63,347 bases of DNA from Geobacter sp. Lineage in GTDB: Bacteria; Desulfobacterota; Desulfuromonadia; Geobacterales; Geobacteraceae. The DNA is taken from assembly GCA_003314535.1 (NCBI GenBank), contig POSG01000018.1:1-63347 (forward strand). Reading direction: 5' to 3'. A model generated the notes under the pieces. The model was not told the DNA's origin and did not search any database. It saw nothing but the letters and a program-made list of their open reading frames with translations. How positions within the stretch are numbered: the stretch's first letter is position 1; every line of letters begins with the position of its first letter. A program made the position numbers and the translations under genes. This document shows positions 28,126 through 37,600 of this stretch, one piece after another.

Positions 28126-28183
28126 GGAGGCAAGAGGATCAATTGTCACTCCGAGGCTTGCTGCGGAGGGACAACTCGTTTTC

Positions 28184-28389
28184 GTCCGGAAACCTGCGGA
28201 AACAGCGGACAAAGCCGGAGCGGGGCTTTCGAGGAGATCGTGATACGGTGAAAGTAGCAAAATCTCGGGAACCGGCAAAGCGCTCGAAACCAGTAAAAGC
28301 CCCGACCAGTGAGTCATGAGTCGACAGATTATCACGAGCAGCGAGGAAGTTCCGCTCCGGCCACATTGAGACTTTCCTGATGAAAACTG
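28184..28389 (+). repeat. Dispersed element type B, copy 2
   Basis: About 205 bp closely matching 1455-1657. Terminal arms GCCGGAGCGG (28214-28223) and CCGCTCCGGC (28352-28361) are identical to copy 1. Inner arms CGTGATA (28239-28245) and TATCACG (28330-28336), and GGGGCTTT with AAAGCCCC, could form a crossing pair. The ends carry TCCGGAAAC and TTTCCTGATGAAAACT, the border motif. It lies between tonB and the porin terminator and fills most of the 28126-28437 gap. Confidence 0.75.
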
Positions 28390-28437
28390 ACTAGGATATC
28401 AGTGCCCGCTACATACTCATAAATTTCTGTCGTTCAC

Positions 28438-28485
28438 GCAAAAGAGAAAGGCGAAGATTGTATGATCTTCGCCTTTCTCTTTTGC
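28438..28485. terminator. Perfect 21-bp inverted-repeat terminator
   Basis: The left arm (28438-28458, starting GCAAAAGAGAAAGGC) is exactly complementary to the right arm (28465-28485), with a 6-base loop. On the minus strand it follows the porin gene by 30 bp; its T-rich ends suit termination in both directions. Confidence 0.85.
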
Positions 28486-28514
28486 TTATTAAGCGATAAC
28501 CGCTGGTCCTGCTG

Positions 28515-29936
28515 CTAAAAGAAATAGAGCATGCAGAAACGCATCACGTTCGCGGAACCGGATTTGGTATTACTGTTCATGCCGATGTTCGACTGGTTGG
28601 CAAGAACCGAACCTGCAGTTGCGGTGTTTCCGCCGTAATGGGTGTTCAGGTATTCATACTCGGCAGCTAGGCGAATTGCCGCATTCAAGTCGTAAGAGAT
28701 ATTGGCAAATACATTGGTGTTATATCTTTGATAATTCGAAATAGGGCCAGATGCCGTTACAGTGGTTGCGTAGTCGTGGTTGTTATACGCATTTCTTCGC
28801 AGATATCCTGCGGAGATCCCCAAATCCTGGGTAGGATAGAAAATCAACTGGGCTCCCAGTCCGAACGCTTTTGCAGCTTTGGGATCAGTTGTCGCGTTGC
28901 CGACAAAAGGAATTGAAGTCGCGCTGCTGAACGACATATTGGCAGCCATGTAGGCCTGGGCCTCGAACGACATGGTCATTGCACGGCTCTTGCCGTCCTT
29001 GGACTTCAGGACCGGCACGAAGGTGTAGAAGCCGTATCCCCAGGAATCTACAGATTTATCGCCTGCACCGTTGGCAAGATTGGTCGCCTTCTGGCTGCCG
29101 TACAGGCCGAACACACCCGCGGTCAGGGAATTCATGGAAAGCCCCCAGAAGCCGGGCGCGGTGCCCAGCGCCTTGCTCACCCACATGGCCTGGCCTGCCA
29201 CGTTGACGGCAGAACCCACATTATAGGAATAGTATCCTGTTGTCATGGTGTTGTTGTTGTCGTCCTGGTTCGGGTCCTGGACACCCAGCACCAGCCGCAG
29301 GGAGTTGGTCGGATCCAGGTCGACCCGTTGAGTAAGCCTGATCTGGGGTACTCGCGGATTGTTGGGCGCTCCGAAAGGAGAACCCTGGCGGAAATCCTGG
29401 GTATTCGCAGCCATGGGGCCAAAAATGTCCCACATCTGGCCGAAAAGCAACTGGGTTTTCGGCCAGTCGATCGTTGCGTAGGCAAGGCGCATACGGACCT
29501 GGGGACCCTCGTTGGCAAGAGAGGGATCACCATAGAAATCAACCTCGATGAGCGCATTGGTCTTTGCACCCAGAAGCTGGGGACCGCCCACTTTCAGCCA
29601 GAAACGGGACTGGCGTGCGGTGAAGATGGACTGTTCCTCGCTACCGGCGGTCGACCCGGCCTTGGGTATGGCGCCGCTCGCCGGCGCCAATGAACCGGAT
29701 TTGCCGAAGTTCACCGAGTTGTAAGCGTAATCCAGCTTGACGAAGCCGCCGATGGACAGGTTGAACTTGCTCTGCACCGGTGACGACATCTTGCCGTAGA
29801 GGCCTGGCGCGACTTCGCAGGACGGCTGGAAATCGCAGTTGTAGGCCGGCGCCGTGGCCTGGGGCACTTCCTGCGCCATTACCGGAACAGCCAGCAGCAT
29901 CCCGACTGCCATCAAACCGAATACTTTCTTCTTCAT
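28515..29936 (-). CDS. Outer membrane porin (DcaP-like/Geobacter type)
   Basis: A 473-residue protein with signal peptide MKKKVFGLMAVGMLLAVPVM-AQ, alternating amphipathic strands throughout and a C-terminal aromatic residue (LYFF) as required for BAM recognition. FKLDYAYNSVNF-like and QSRFWLKVGGP-like strands resemble DcaP-family trimeric porins, abundant in Geobacter. GGAGG precedes the ATG. Monocistronic, with its own strong terminator. The substrate cannot be read from sequence. Confidence 0.78.
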   Translation of the reverse strand: MKKKVFGLMAVGMLLAVPVMAQEVPQATAPAYNCDFQPSCEVAPGLYGKMSSPVQSKFNLSIGGFVKLDYAYNSVNFGKSGSLAPASGAIPKAGSTAGSEEQSIFTARQSRFWLKVGGPQLLGAKTNALIEVDFYGDPSLANEGPQVRMRLAYATIDWPKTQLLFGQMWDIFGPMAANTQDFRQGSPFGAPNNPRVPQIRLTQRVDLDPTNSLRLVLGVQDPNQDDNNNTMTTGYYSYNVGSAVNVAGQAMWVSKALGTAPGFWGLSMNSLTAGVFGLYGSQKATNLANGAGDKSVDSWGYGFYTFVPVLKSKDGKSRAMTMSFEAQAYMAANMSFSSATSIPFVGNATTDPKAAKAFGLGAQLIFYPTQDLGISAGYLRRNAYNNHDYATTVTASGPISNYQRYNTNVFANISYDLNAAIRLAAEYEYLNTHYGGNTATAGSVLANQSNIGMNSNTKSGSANVMRFCMLYFF

Positions 29937-30023
29937 TTAAGACTCTCCTCCCTGGAAATAATATGGCCCCTGTGCGAGCTGGCCCAGTCAACGTACATCA
30001 GCCTATAAACAAATAATTAGTGA

Positions 30024-30046
30024 TCATCCGGAAACACCGGACAAAC
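30024..30046. repeat. Fragment of the dispersed-element border
   Basis: CATCCGGAAACACCGG followed by acaaac nearly repeats 31488-31513 (CATCCGGAAACACCGG, then ccagac). It is a partial end with no interior, lying between the FlgT-like lipoprotein stop and the porin start. Confidence 0.45.
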
Positions 30047-30068
30047 ATCTCTGCGTTTTCCAGAAAGT

Positions 30069-31127
30069 CTATTCGAAGCCGACCAGGTCGTAAACCTGCG
30101 CCTTGCCGCCTTCCTTCACCGACGCGAAAGCCCCGTCAGTACCTACAAAACCCCGGACTTCCACGATGGCGACTTTCTGACCCGGGGCATACCCCAGCTT
30201 CTCTATGACCTTCCCGTTCCGATAGAGGTTCAGAACCATCCCCACGCCGAGACCGGATTCCTTGCCCGCGTTGATATAGATCCTGTCTCCCTCCACTGAC
30301 ACCACCCTGCCGTACCACGGGACGAGGGCCGCAACCTGCCCGGCCTCCAGGGCCAGCGTCCGGAGCGACTTGAGCACTGCCATGTCACGGGCAGCGGAAT
30401 CCCGTGGGGAATAATCGGAAATCTGCGCCTGCAGCTTCCTGAGCAGGGTCCCGCCCTGCGCTTCATACACCTCGGCGGTCAGGGCCTTGCCGGGGCTGAT
30501 CCCTTCCGGCGCCGCCAGATACACCACCAGGTTGGCGCCGAAATCCTCCTGCAGTTTCCTGCTGAGCGAAGAGCGCTCCGCACCAGTGCCGACGGCAGCA
30601 TAGCGGGAGATCAATGACGCCTGTGCATTGTCGATCACATTGATGCCGGGCGTTCTCTTCAACTCGTCATTGAAACGGGCCTGGAGAGAGTTTTGTCCCG
30701 CCTCCAGGGCGAAGACTCTTTGCCTGATAGTCGGAGCGGTTGCCTGACCCACCGGAGCGACCGCAGGCGCCTGCTTTACGGCCGGTGCGGGCGCGTGGAC
30801 CGGTTGCGTCTGCGCAATCGGCGCAGGTTGCACGGTCGGAGCCTGCTGAACGGCAGCCGCCTGCGGAGCGTCGTTCTGCGCGGCGCTACCGGAGCCTGAG
30901 CCTCTCAGGGACGATACGCCCATCTCTATCACTTCGCTGCCGCGTGGAATGCCTTTCTCCACATAACTGCGCGGAACCCAGATGGTGGGCGGCGCACCCG
31001 GTGACATGGTTACGGCCGGATTGTCGATTTCGACATAATCGCCCGAATCCTTGACCGCCCCACCACTGGCGGCGCAACCGGCCAGAACAACCAATGAAAC
31101 GAACAGTAACGCTGCATGCTTTCCCAC
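30069..31127 (-). CDS. Lipoprotein with FlgT-like C-terminal domain
   Basis: A 352-residue predicted lipoprotein (signal LLFVSLVVLAGC). After an Ala/Pro/Gln-rich linker (~85-135) comes a domain with INVIDNAQASLISR, FGANLVVYLAAPEG and KSLRTLALEAGQV. The last ~80 residues (GRVVSVEGDRIYINAGKESG, then LGVGMVLNLYRNG) resemble the FlgT/CsgG-associated C-terminal barrel found in outer-membrane-associated proteins. I chose the GTG at 31127 because AGGGAGG stands 7 bases upstream and it gives a compact lipoprotein signal; the ATG 13 codons earlier lacks a ribosome site. Confidence 0.6.
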   Translation of the reverse strand: MGKHAALLFVSLVVLAGCAASGGAVKDSGDYVEIDNPAVTMSPGAPPTIWVPRSYVEKGIPRGSEVIEMGVSSLRGSGSGSAAQNDAPQAAAVQQAPTVQPAPIAQTQPVHAPAPAVKQAPAVAPVGQATAPTIRQRVFALEAGQNSLQARFNDELKRTPGINVIDNAQASLISRYAAVGTGAERSSLSRKLQEDFGANLVVYLAAPEGISPGKALTAEVYEAQGGTLLRKLQAQISDYSPRDSAARDMAVLKSLRTLALEAGQVAALVPWYGRVVSVEGDRIYINAGKESGLGVGMVLNLYRNGKVIEKLGYAPGQKVAIVEVRGFVGTDGAFASVKEGGKAQVYDLVGFE

Positions 31128-31197
31128 TTTCGACACCTCCCTGATAACATCATCCCATGACCGCACACAGCTGATCCGGACAGTGATATCAAACCTG

Positions 31198-31226
31198 AAT
31201 GTTCCCTCATGGAATTGGGGAACATT
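31198..31226. promoter_or_regulatory. 9-bp perfect inverted repeat upstream of the lipoprotein gene
   Basis: AATGTTCCC (31198-31206) and GGGAACATT (31218-31226) are exact inverted copies, 71 bp before the GTG start at 31127. Spacing and position suit a regulator-binding site; no terminator features accompany it. Confidence 0.35.
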
Positions 31227-31513
31227 AAATGTTTACCCCGCGAGAAGTCAAGAAAAAAATGGTGTTTTATTCTGACAGATGTCTGCATGGACTGTATTCA
31301 AAACGGGAGGGAAGGCGGAGAGCCCTATAAAGACCTAGACCGCAACGGAATATCCGAAGGAAAAGAACGGACGCTGATCTGAAAATGATGGTGAGGGCGC
31401 AATCAAAACGCAGTTGATGGAACTCGCTCCTTCGGCAACATTGAGAAAACCGAAGAAACCCGCACAGGTGGAACCTGCCGAGTGTTCATCCGGAAACACC
31501 GGCCAGACAAGAT

Positions 31514-31646
31514 ACTGTTTCCAGATCGGAAAGAGGGGATTTTTTGTCCTGGCAGGAAACTTTTGCCTGCAAAAGTTGGCAGCATAGGCTGCCCGAAGGG
31601 TGAGGCCATTGGCCGAATCAAAAGCACCCTTTCCGGACGGAAACTG
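31514..31646 (+). repeat. Dispersed element type A, copy 3, with a different interior
   Basis: Left end CTGTTTCCAGATCGGAAAG and right end CCTTTCCGGACGGAAACTG match copies 1 and 4. The first interior part GATTTTTTGTCCTGGCAGG and the AACTTTTGCCTGCAAAAGTT inverted repeat are shared with copy 4. The CATACTGCAGTATG part is missing and replaced by a different ~40 bp. Its right end stops 2 bp from the stop codon of the XRE-cupin gene. Together with the inverted repeat at 31198 this is what 31128-31647 contains. Confidence 0.7.
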
Positions 31647-31647
31647 C

Positions 31648-32211
31648 CTAAGGTGTGACCACGATCAACAGCTTCACTTCCGAACCGTTGGCGGACAGGA
31701 AGCGGTGCTTCAGGGTGGAGTCGAAATAGATGCTGTCGCCTTCCTCAAGGTTGATGTGCTCTTCTTCCATCCAGATGTCCGCGACTCCCTTCAGCACGTA
31801 GAGAAACTTCTCCCCTTCGTGGCTGTAAGTCGTGTGTTCGGAAACGGGATCGCTGAGAGTGAGGATGAACGGCTCCATCTTCTTGTTCTGCTTGTGAAAG
31901 GAAAGGGATTCATAGGAATAGCCGTGGCTGGTTCCCGTGGGGGAAATGACGCGCGGCACCTCCCGGCGCTCATTTTTTCGCACTACTTCGAACTTGCATT
32001 CTTCTTCGCTTTCGGCAAAGAACATGCCTATTTTCACGTCGAAAAACTTAGCGATCTTGGAGAGTGTGGCTATGGGGGGGGAAACGTTGTTGTTTTCGAT
32101 CTGTGAAATCAATGCCGGCGAAAAACCGGTTTCCTTTGCAACGGCCTGCAGGGTAAGTTTTTTCGAAAGACGCAAATTTTTCAGTTTCGCCCCTATGTTG
32201 TATTCGGACAT
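31648..32211 (-). CDS. XRE-family regulator with C-terminal cupin domain
   Basis: A 187-residue regulator. An N-terminal helix-turn-helix (~8-62; LTLQAVAKETGFSPALISQI) is followed by a cupin_2 barrel (~105-185; SHEGEKFLYVLKGVADIWME, then EEGDSIYFDSTLKHRF). This architecture is typical of regulators that sense small metabolites such as amino acids or organic acids. It lies next to the glcD-glcF oxidase pair on the same strand (236 bp gap), so control of that pair is plausible but inferred. Confidence 0.85.
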   Translation of the reverse strand: MSEYNIGAKLKNLRLSKKLTLQAVAKETGFSPALISQIENNNVSPPIATLSKIAKFFDVKIGMFFAESEEECKFEVVRKNERREVPRVISPTGTSHGYSYESLSFHKQNKKMEPFILTLSDPVSEHTTYSHEGEKFLYVLKGVADIWMEEEHINLEEGDSIYFDSTLKHRFLSANGSEVKLLIVVTP

Positions 32212-32447
32212 CAGATACTCCTGCAGATTGGAGATGAACGGAAACCCTCAGATTTTGCTCAATAGCCGATACTATTGTAAATTTTCAATCTAATGTCAAT
32301 AAAAATTAGTTTAATTTACGTAAAACGGGAATCCTGGAAATTCATTGCATTACACAAACCCTGGATACCCGCCTTCGCGGGTATGACGATTGTTTGCGGA
32401 TGCATCAAGTTTCCTTCTTCATCAAAGGAGGACGGGAAGACCGCCGG

Positions 32448-33716
32448 TCAGGGGTTGCCACGCATGCCATCGGCCAGCATTTCAAGAAGGTGTCGGACGC
32501 GCACCCTGCCATGCCCCCTGCTGAGGCCATCGGCTATCTGCAGCATGCAGCCGGGACAGCCAGTGGCGACGTTATCCGCCCTGGAATTGCCGATGGCCGT
32601 GATTTTCGCCGCGTTGATTCCCATGGAGGTCCCGTAGTGGTGGTAGTTGAAGGTTCCGCCCAGGCCGCAGCATGTATCGGAACGTTCCGCTTCCACGAGT
32701 TCCAGTCCCGGCAGCGAGCGAAGCAACTCGCGCGGCTCACGGACGACGGACCGGCTCCTGAGATGACATGGATCATGGTAGAAGACTCTTTGCCCGGCGG
32801 CTGTGCCGTTGCAGGCGGGTTCGAACCCCAACCGGTCGAGAAGAACGGCGGCATCCACCGACTTTTCAGCCAAGGCCTGGAAACGGGATGAAAGTTCGGG
32901 AAACCGCTCCCCGAGCACATGCGGATACAGTCGATGAAATGCCCCGCCGCAGGAAGCGCACGCGGTCATTACGTAATCGGCGGGGTGCTTTTCAAGCGCA
33001 GCCAGGTTCTTTTCCGCAAGCGAGCGGAAAGTATCGAGATCGCCGCCTGAGATCGCGGGAAATCCGCAGCATTGCTGATCATTCGGGATGATGACCGTGC
33101 AGCCGAGTTCTTTCAGCAGGAATACAGCCGCCTCGCCGATCTCCGGATAGATGTAATTGGTAATGCAGCCGACGAAATAGAGGACCCTCGGTCTTCCCGG
33201 CCTTCCTTCCATCACCTCTGGATGCCTGCCCAGGAACGGCCTGCGCGCCAGTGCCGGGATGCGGCGCCTGCCCAGGAACCGGAACGGGAAGCGGAGCCTG
33301 AGCCCCGATGATGCCGGTATCCTGCCGAACAGAAACGGGCTCGCAACTTTCGCCAGCATGGAGAGGCCGTTCAGAAGGCTCCGGTTGCCCAGGAGAAGGC
33401 TGATCACCCTGGAAAAGGGAGTGAGTCCGCGCTTCCGCGCCAGGACTTCGCGGGCCGCCAGCACGATCAGGTCGGTCGGTACTTTGTTGGCGCATTTTTC
33501 CACGCACCTGCCGCAAAGCAGGCACTTGGACATGTCTTCCCGGGTGCGGGAATCGATCGGCACGGACCCGGAAAGGATCCCCCGCGCCAGGGCGATCTTC
33601 CCCCGGGCGGTGACCGGTTCCCGTCCCAGCACGGAGAATACCGGGCAGTGCGCCCGGCAGGTTCCGCACTTGACGCACTTTTTCAGTTCGTTTTCAATTC
33701 TGGCGAGTGGTTCCAT
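32448..33716 (-). CDS. glcF: Fe-S subunit of a glycolate/D-lactate-type dehydrogenase (GlcF-like)
   Basis: A 422-residue protein with two N-terminal [4Fe-4S] motifs (CVKCGTCRAHCPV and CLLCGRCVEKC) followed by two CCG domains (CCGFPAISGGD and CCGLGGTFNYH), the heterodisulfide-reductase/GlcF pattern. It takes electrons from the flavin subunit encoded 3 bp upstream (GlcD-like) and passes them to the quinone pool. No GlcE homologue is seen. The exact substrate (glycolate or D-lactate) cannot be told from sequence. Confidence 0.88.
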   Translation of the reverse strand: MEPLARIENELKKCVKCGTCRAHCPVFSVLGREPVTARGKIALARGILSGSVPIDSRTREDMSKCLLCGRCVEKCANKVPTDLIVLAAREVLARKRGLTPFSRVISLLLGNRSLLNGLSMLAKVASPFLFGRIPASSGLRLRFPFRFLGRRRIPALARRPFLGRHPEVMEGRPGRPRVLYFVGCITNYIYPEIGEAAVFLLKELGCTVIIPNDQQCCGFPAISGGDLDTFRSLAEKNLAALEKHPADYVMTACASCGGAFHRLYPHVLGERFPELSSRFQALAEKSVDAAVLLDRLGFEPACNGTAAGQRVFYHDPCHLRSRSVVREPRELLRSLPGLELVEAERSDTCCGLGGTFNYHHYGTSMGINAAKITAIGNSRADNVATGCPGCMLQIADGLSRGHGRVRVRHLLEMLADGMRGNP

Positions 33717-33719
33717 AAA

Positions 33720-35099
33720 TCATTCAGGGAAAATCTTCCCCGGGTTGAGGATGTTGTTGGGGTCCAGGGCTTTCTTGATGGCTTTCATGGCGCCAATCTG
33801 CCCAGGCGTCAGCTCCATGGTAACATATGGGGATTTGCTGAGTCCCACGCCATGTTCGCCTGACATGCTGCCACCCATGCCAAGCGCTGCGCCGAAAACT
33901 TCCCGGACCGCTTTTTCGGCCTTCTCTGCCTGCTCCGGGACGCTCTTGTCGATCATTATGTTGACGTGGATATTGCCGTCCCCGGCATGACCGAAATTCA
34001 CGATAGGTATCTCGTACTTCCCGCTTATTTCTTCGATACGGCGAATGATGTCTGGAATCCGGTTGCGTGGGACAACAATATCCTCGTTTATCTTGTCCGG
34101 GTTCACTTTTTTCAGGGCGGGAGATATGAGACGCCTGGCTTTCCAGAGCGCCTCGGCCTCGGCAGAGTCTTCCGCGGCACGGAAATCGATGAGCCCCAGC
34201 GGTCGGACGAGTTCGCCGATGGCTGCCGCCTGCCTTTCCACCAGGTCCCGGTCGCCGTCCAGTTCGATGAGCAGCACTGCGCGGGCGCCATCGGGCATCC
34301 CCAGGCCGAACTGGCCTTCAACGCAAGCGATCGCCGAATGGTCCATGAATTCCAGCGTCACCGGAATGATCCTGCCGCGGATGATCGTTGCCACCGCCGA
34401 GGCGGCTCCGTCGATGGAATCGAAGATCGCCAGCATGGTTTTGCGCGATTCTGGCAGGGGCAGAAGCCGGAGAACGATGCGGGTGATGATCCCCAGGGTG
34501 CCTTCGCTGCCGCAAAGCAGCTTTGTCAGGTCGTACCCCACCACGCCCTTGAAGGTTTCGCCGCCGGTCTTGATGATCTCGCCGCCAGGCAGGACCACTT
34601 CCAGGCCAAGCACGAAATCCTTGGTCACACCGTACTTGACCGCCCTGGGCCCGCCCGCGCATTCCGCGACATTACCTCCCAGGGTCGAAAAACGGAGGGA
34701 GGCGGGATCTGGGGGATAGAACAACCCGAGCCTTTCCACCGCGTCCTGCAGATCGCCCGTCACCACACCGGGCTCAACAACAGCGACCATGTTCTCCGTA
34801 TCGATACGGAGAATCCTGTTCATCCGCGTCGTCACCAAAACGATCCCGCCCCCCTTGGGCAGGCTCCCCCCGGAAAAACCGCTCCCTGCCCCGCGCGGGA
34901 AGACCGGTATTCTTTCCCGGTTGGCCAGGGTCATGATCCTTGATGTTTCGCTTGCGTCAGCCGGAAATGCGACGGCATCGGGAAGGAACTCCATCTGGGT
35001 GGCATCGTAGCCGTAACAGACCAGGTCCTGCATGTCGACGGCCACGTGCTCCTTGCCGACAATGGCGCGCAGTTCCTTTATGATATGCGGTTTCAGCAC
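33720..35099 (-). CDS. glcD: FAD-linked glycolate/D-lactate-type dehydrogenase (GlcD-like)
   Basis: A 459-residue flavoprotein of the VAO/PCMH family. The FAD-binding region holds FPRGAGSGFSGGSLPKGGGI and STLGGNVAECAGGPRAVKYG. The C-terminal FAD-oxidase domain ends with GNIHVNIMIDKS and GGSMSGEHGVGLSK, the GlcD/Dld signature. I prefer the GTG at 35099 (VLKPHIIKEL), with GGAGGT 10 bases upstream, over a TTG seven codons earlier that lacks a ribosome site. It forms a two-gene unit with glcF. Confidence 0.88.
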   Translation of the reverse strand: MLKPHIIKELRAIVGKEHVAVDMQDLVCYGYDATQMEFLPDAVAFPADASETSRIMTLANRERIPVFPRGAGSGFSGGSLPKGGGIVLVTTRMNRILRIDTENMVAVVEPGVVTGDLQDAVERLGLFYPPDPASLRFSTLGGNVAECAGGPRAVKYGVTKDFVLGLEVVLPGGEIIKTGGETFKGVVGYDLTKLLCGSEGTLGIITRIVLRLLPLPESRKTMLAIFDSIDGAASAVATIIRGRIIPVTLEFMDHSAIACVEGQFGLGMPDGARAVLLIELDGDRDLVERQAAAIGELVRPLGLIDFRAAEDSAEAEALWKARRLISPALKKVNPDKINEDIVVPRNRIPDIIRRIEEISGKYEIPIVNFGHAGDGNIHVNIMIDKSVPEQAEKAEKAVREVFGAALGMGGSMSGEHGVGLSKSPYVTMELTPGQIGAMKAIKKALDPNNILNPGKIFPE

Positions 35100-35324
35100 T
35101 GCTTCCCCGACCTCCTTCAATAGCTTCTCACCTGTTCAATGAACTGTGACAAATGGCCGTTGATACTTCATCATATAAGAAACGCGAAAAAAAGCGCAAC
35201 CCGAAAACATTGCATCCCTCGCGCGAACATGCCATCGACTGGGCTCCGGCGCTGTATCCACGGAAACTTACCATCCGAACACTTCATTTTCGACTGTCCC
35301 CCCCTGACAGCTTCCACTTTCAGG

Positions 35325-35353
35325 TTGACAAATCAACGGTTTTCCGCTAACTA
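35325..35353 (+). promoter_or_regulatory. Sigma-70-like promoter for hppA
   Basis: TTGACA (35325-35330), a 17-bp spacer and TAACTA (35348-35353) lie 88 bp before the hppA start. This is the only strong promoter pair seen in the 35100-35440 gap, which otherwise holds nothing I can identify. Confidence 0.6.
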
Positions 35354-35440
35354 ATTGCGATTGGATCAACAGCGGAACGCCCCGCTTATTCTCTTTTTAT
35401 TTCAGCCTTTCACAAGGCACAACAACAGGAGGTTTATTGC

Positions 35441-37492
35441 ATGGAACAGTACGCCGTAGTATTCGCCCTGGCTTGCGCAGTGGCGGCGGTGGCCTATGGA
35501 CTCTTCTCGGCCACCTGGATCCTGAAGCTCCCGCAGGGAAGCGACCGCATGAAGCAGATCGCAGCCGCGGTCCAGGAAGGCGCGGGCGCCTACATGAAGC
35601 GCCAGTATTCGATTATCGCCATTGTGGGCGTGGTGATGTTCGCCGTTCTCTTTTTCACCCTCGGCCCCAAAACCGCCATCGGTTTCGCCATCGGCGCACT
35701 CTTCTCCGGCATGACCGGCTTCATTGGCATGTTCGTCTCGGTCCGCGCCAATATCCGCACCACCGAAGCAGCCAAGTCCGGCATCCACAAGGCCCTTAAC
35801 GTTGCTTTCAGAGGCGGCGCAATCACCGGCATGCTGGTGGTCGGTCTCGGCCTCCTGGGCGTAGCCGGCTATTACCTGGTGCTGCAGCAGATAACGCCCG
35901 ACGCGCCGGTCAAGGAAATCGTCAACCAGTTGGTGGGCCTCGGCTTCGGCGGTTCGCTCATCTCCATATTCGCCCGTCTGGGCGGCGGCATCTTCACCAA
36001 GGGCGCCGACGTGGGCGCCGACCTCGTGGGCAAGGTGGAAGCCGGCATTCCCGAAGACGACCCGCGCAACCCGGCCGTTATCGCGGATAACGTGGGCGAC
36101 AACGTGGGCGACTGCGCAGGCATGGCAGCCGACCTGTTCGAAACCTATGCCGTCACCCTGATCGCAGCCATGCTGCTGGGCGCCATCGCTTTCGGCAACC
36201 AGGCAGGGGCGGTCAAGTACCCGCTGATCCTCGGCGGCATCTCCATCGTCGCCTCCATCATCGGCACCTTCTTCGTCAAGCTGGGCGGCAGCCAGAAAAT
36301 CATGGGCGCCCTTTACAAGGGACTGATCGCCTCGGCCGTTCTCGCTTGCGGCGCCTTCTATTACGTCACCAACGAAATGTTCCCGCAGGGGCTTACCAAT
36401 GTCAACGGCCAGACTTTCAGCTCCCTGAACATCTTCATCTCCGCAATCGTGGGCCTGGTGGTAACCGGCGCCATCTTCTGGATCACCGAATACTACACCG
36501 CCACCGAATTCGGTCCCGTGAAACATATTGCGGAAGCATCCACGACAGGTCACGCAACCAACATCATAGCCGGCCTCGGCGTCTCCATGAAAGCGACGGC
36601 CGCTCCGGTCATCGTAATTTCCGCCGGAATCCTCGTCGCATTCAACTGCGCCGGCGTATACGGCATCGCCATCGCGGCAGTTTCCATGCTCTCCCTGACC
36701 GGCATCGTCGTAGCCATGGACGCTTACGGCCCGATCACCGACAATGCCGGCGGCATCGCCGAGATGGCCGAACTGGATGATTCCGTCCGAGCCGTCACCG
36801 ATCCGCTGGACGCAGTGGGCAACACCACCAAGGCTGTCACCAAGGGTTACGCAATCGGCTCCGCCGGTCTTGCCGCGGTTATCCTTTTCAGCTCATACGT
36901 GGATGAGCTCAAGGCCGCAGGCAAAATGATCGATTTCAACCTCGCAGATCCGTACATCATTGTCGGCCTCTTCATCGGCGGCCTGCTTCCCTACTATTTC
37001 GCCGCTCTGTGCATGGAAGCCGTCGGCAAAGCGGGCGGCTCCGTCGTTACCGAGGTTCGTCGCCAGTTCCGCGAAATCAAGGGCATCATGGAAGGCACCG
37101 GCAAGCCCGATTATGCCTCCTGCGTCGACATCGTCACCAAGTCGGCCCTTAAGGAAATGGTCATTCCCGGCATCATCCCCATAGCAGCGCCGGTCATCGT
37201 CGGCTTCACCCTGGGTCCCAAGGCCCTGGGCGGCGTCATCGTCGGCACCATCGTCACCGGCATCTTCGTCGCCATCTCCATGACCACCGGCGGCGGCGCA
37301 TGGGACAACGCCAAGAAGCTCATCGAAGACGGTTTCCACGGCGGCAAGGGCGGCGACGCCCACAAGGCAGCCGTCACCGGCGATACCGTCGGCGACCCCT
37401 ACAAGGACACTGCCGGCCCGGCGGTCAACCCGATGATCAAGATCATCAACATCGTTTCCCTGCTCATAGTCCCCCTGCTGGGCAAGTTCTAG
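35441..37492 (+). CDS. hppA: Membrane-bound proton-pumping pyrophosphatase, K+-independent type
   Basis: A 683-residue, ~16-helix membrane protein coupling pyrophosphate hydrolysis to ion pumping. The active-site segment [20 protein letters not shown], then [20 protein letters not shown], matches the mPPase pyrophosphate site, and the second acidic site [20 protein letters not shown] is intact. The motif [15 protein letters not shown] has Lys (with Thr three residues on) where K+-dependent enzymes have Ala and Gly, so a K+-independent H+ pump is expected (established for this family). Strong promoter and terminator flank it; monocistronic. Confidence 0.94.
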   Translation: MEQYAVVFALACAVAAVAYGLFSATWILKLPQGSDRMKQIAAAVQEGAGAYMKRQYSIIAIVGVVMFAVLFFTLGPKTAIGFAIGALFSGMTGFIGMFVSVRANIRTTEAAKSGIHKALNVAFRGGAITGMLVVGLGLLGVAGYYLVLQQITPDAPVKEIVNQLVGLGFGGSLISIFARLGGGIFTKGADVGADLVGKVEAGIPEDDPRNPAVIADNVGDNVGDCAGMAADLFETYAVTLIAAMLLGAIAFGNQAGAVKYPLILGGISIVASIIGTFFVKLGGSQKIMGALYKGLIASAVLACGAFYYVTNEMFPQGLTNVNGQTFSSLNIFISAIVGLVVTGAIFWITEYYTATEFGPVKHIAEASTTGHATNIIAGLGVSMKATAAPVIVISAGILVAFNCAGVYGIAIAAVSMLSLTGIVVAMDAYGPITDNAGGIAEMAELDDSVRAVTDPLDAVGNTTKAVTKGYAIGSAGLAAVILFSSYVDELKAAGKMIDFNLADPYIIVGLFIGGLLPYYFAALCMEAVGKAGGSVVTEVRRQFREIKGIMEGTGKPDYASCVDIVTKSALKEMVIPGIIPIAAPVIVGFTLGPKALGGVIVGTIVTGIFVAISMTTGGGAWDNAKKLIEDGFHGGKGGDAHKAAVTGDTVGDPYKDTAGPAVNPMIKIINIVSLLIVPLLGKF

Positions 37493-37519
37493 AGCACGGA
37501 CGACTTTGCATGTAAAATG

Positions 37520-37552
37520 AAGGGGGGGCGGCGCAAGCAGCCCCCCCTTTTT
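37520..37552 (+). terminator. Intrinsic terminator of hppA
   Basis: AAGGGGGGGC pairs with GCCCCCCCTT around a short loop, followed by TTTTT, 27 bp after the hppA stop. Confidence 0.8.
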
Positions 37553-37600
37553 CATGCTGGAATGCACGCAACTCTTCATTCGGAAACGGGATCAAAGGAA

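Noticed and set aside
28184-28389. Type B element as a GEMM (cyclic dinucleotide) riboswitch
   Set aside because: A short GGCAAAGCG...GAAACC stretch looks similar, but the required downstream core is missing, copy 1 lacks even GGCAAA, and neither copy precedes a fitting gene.
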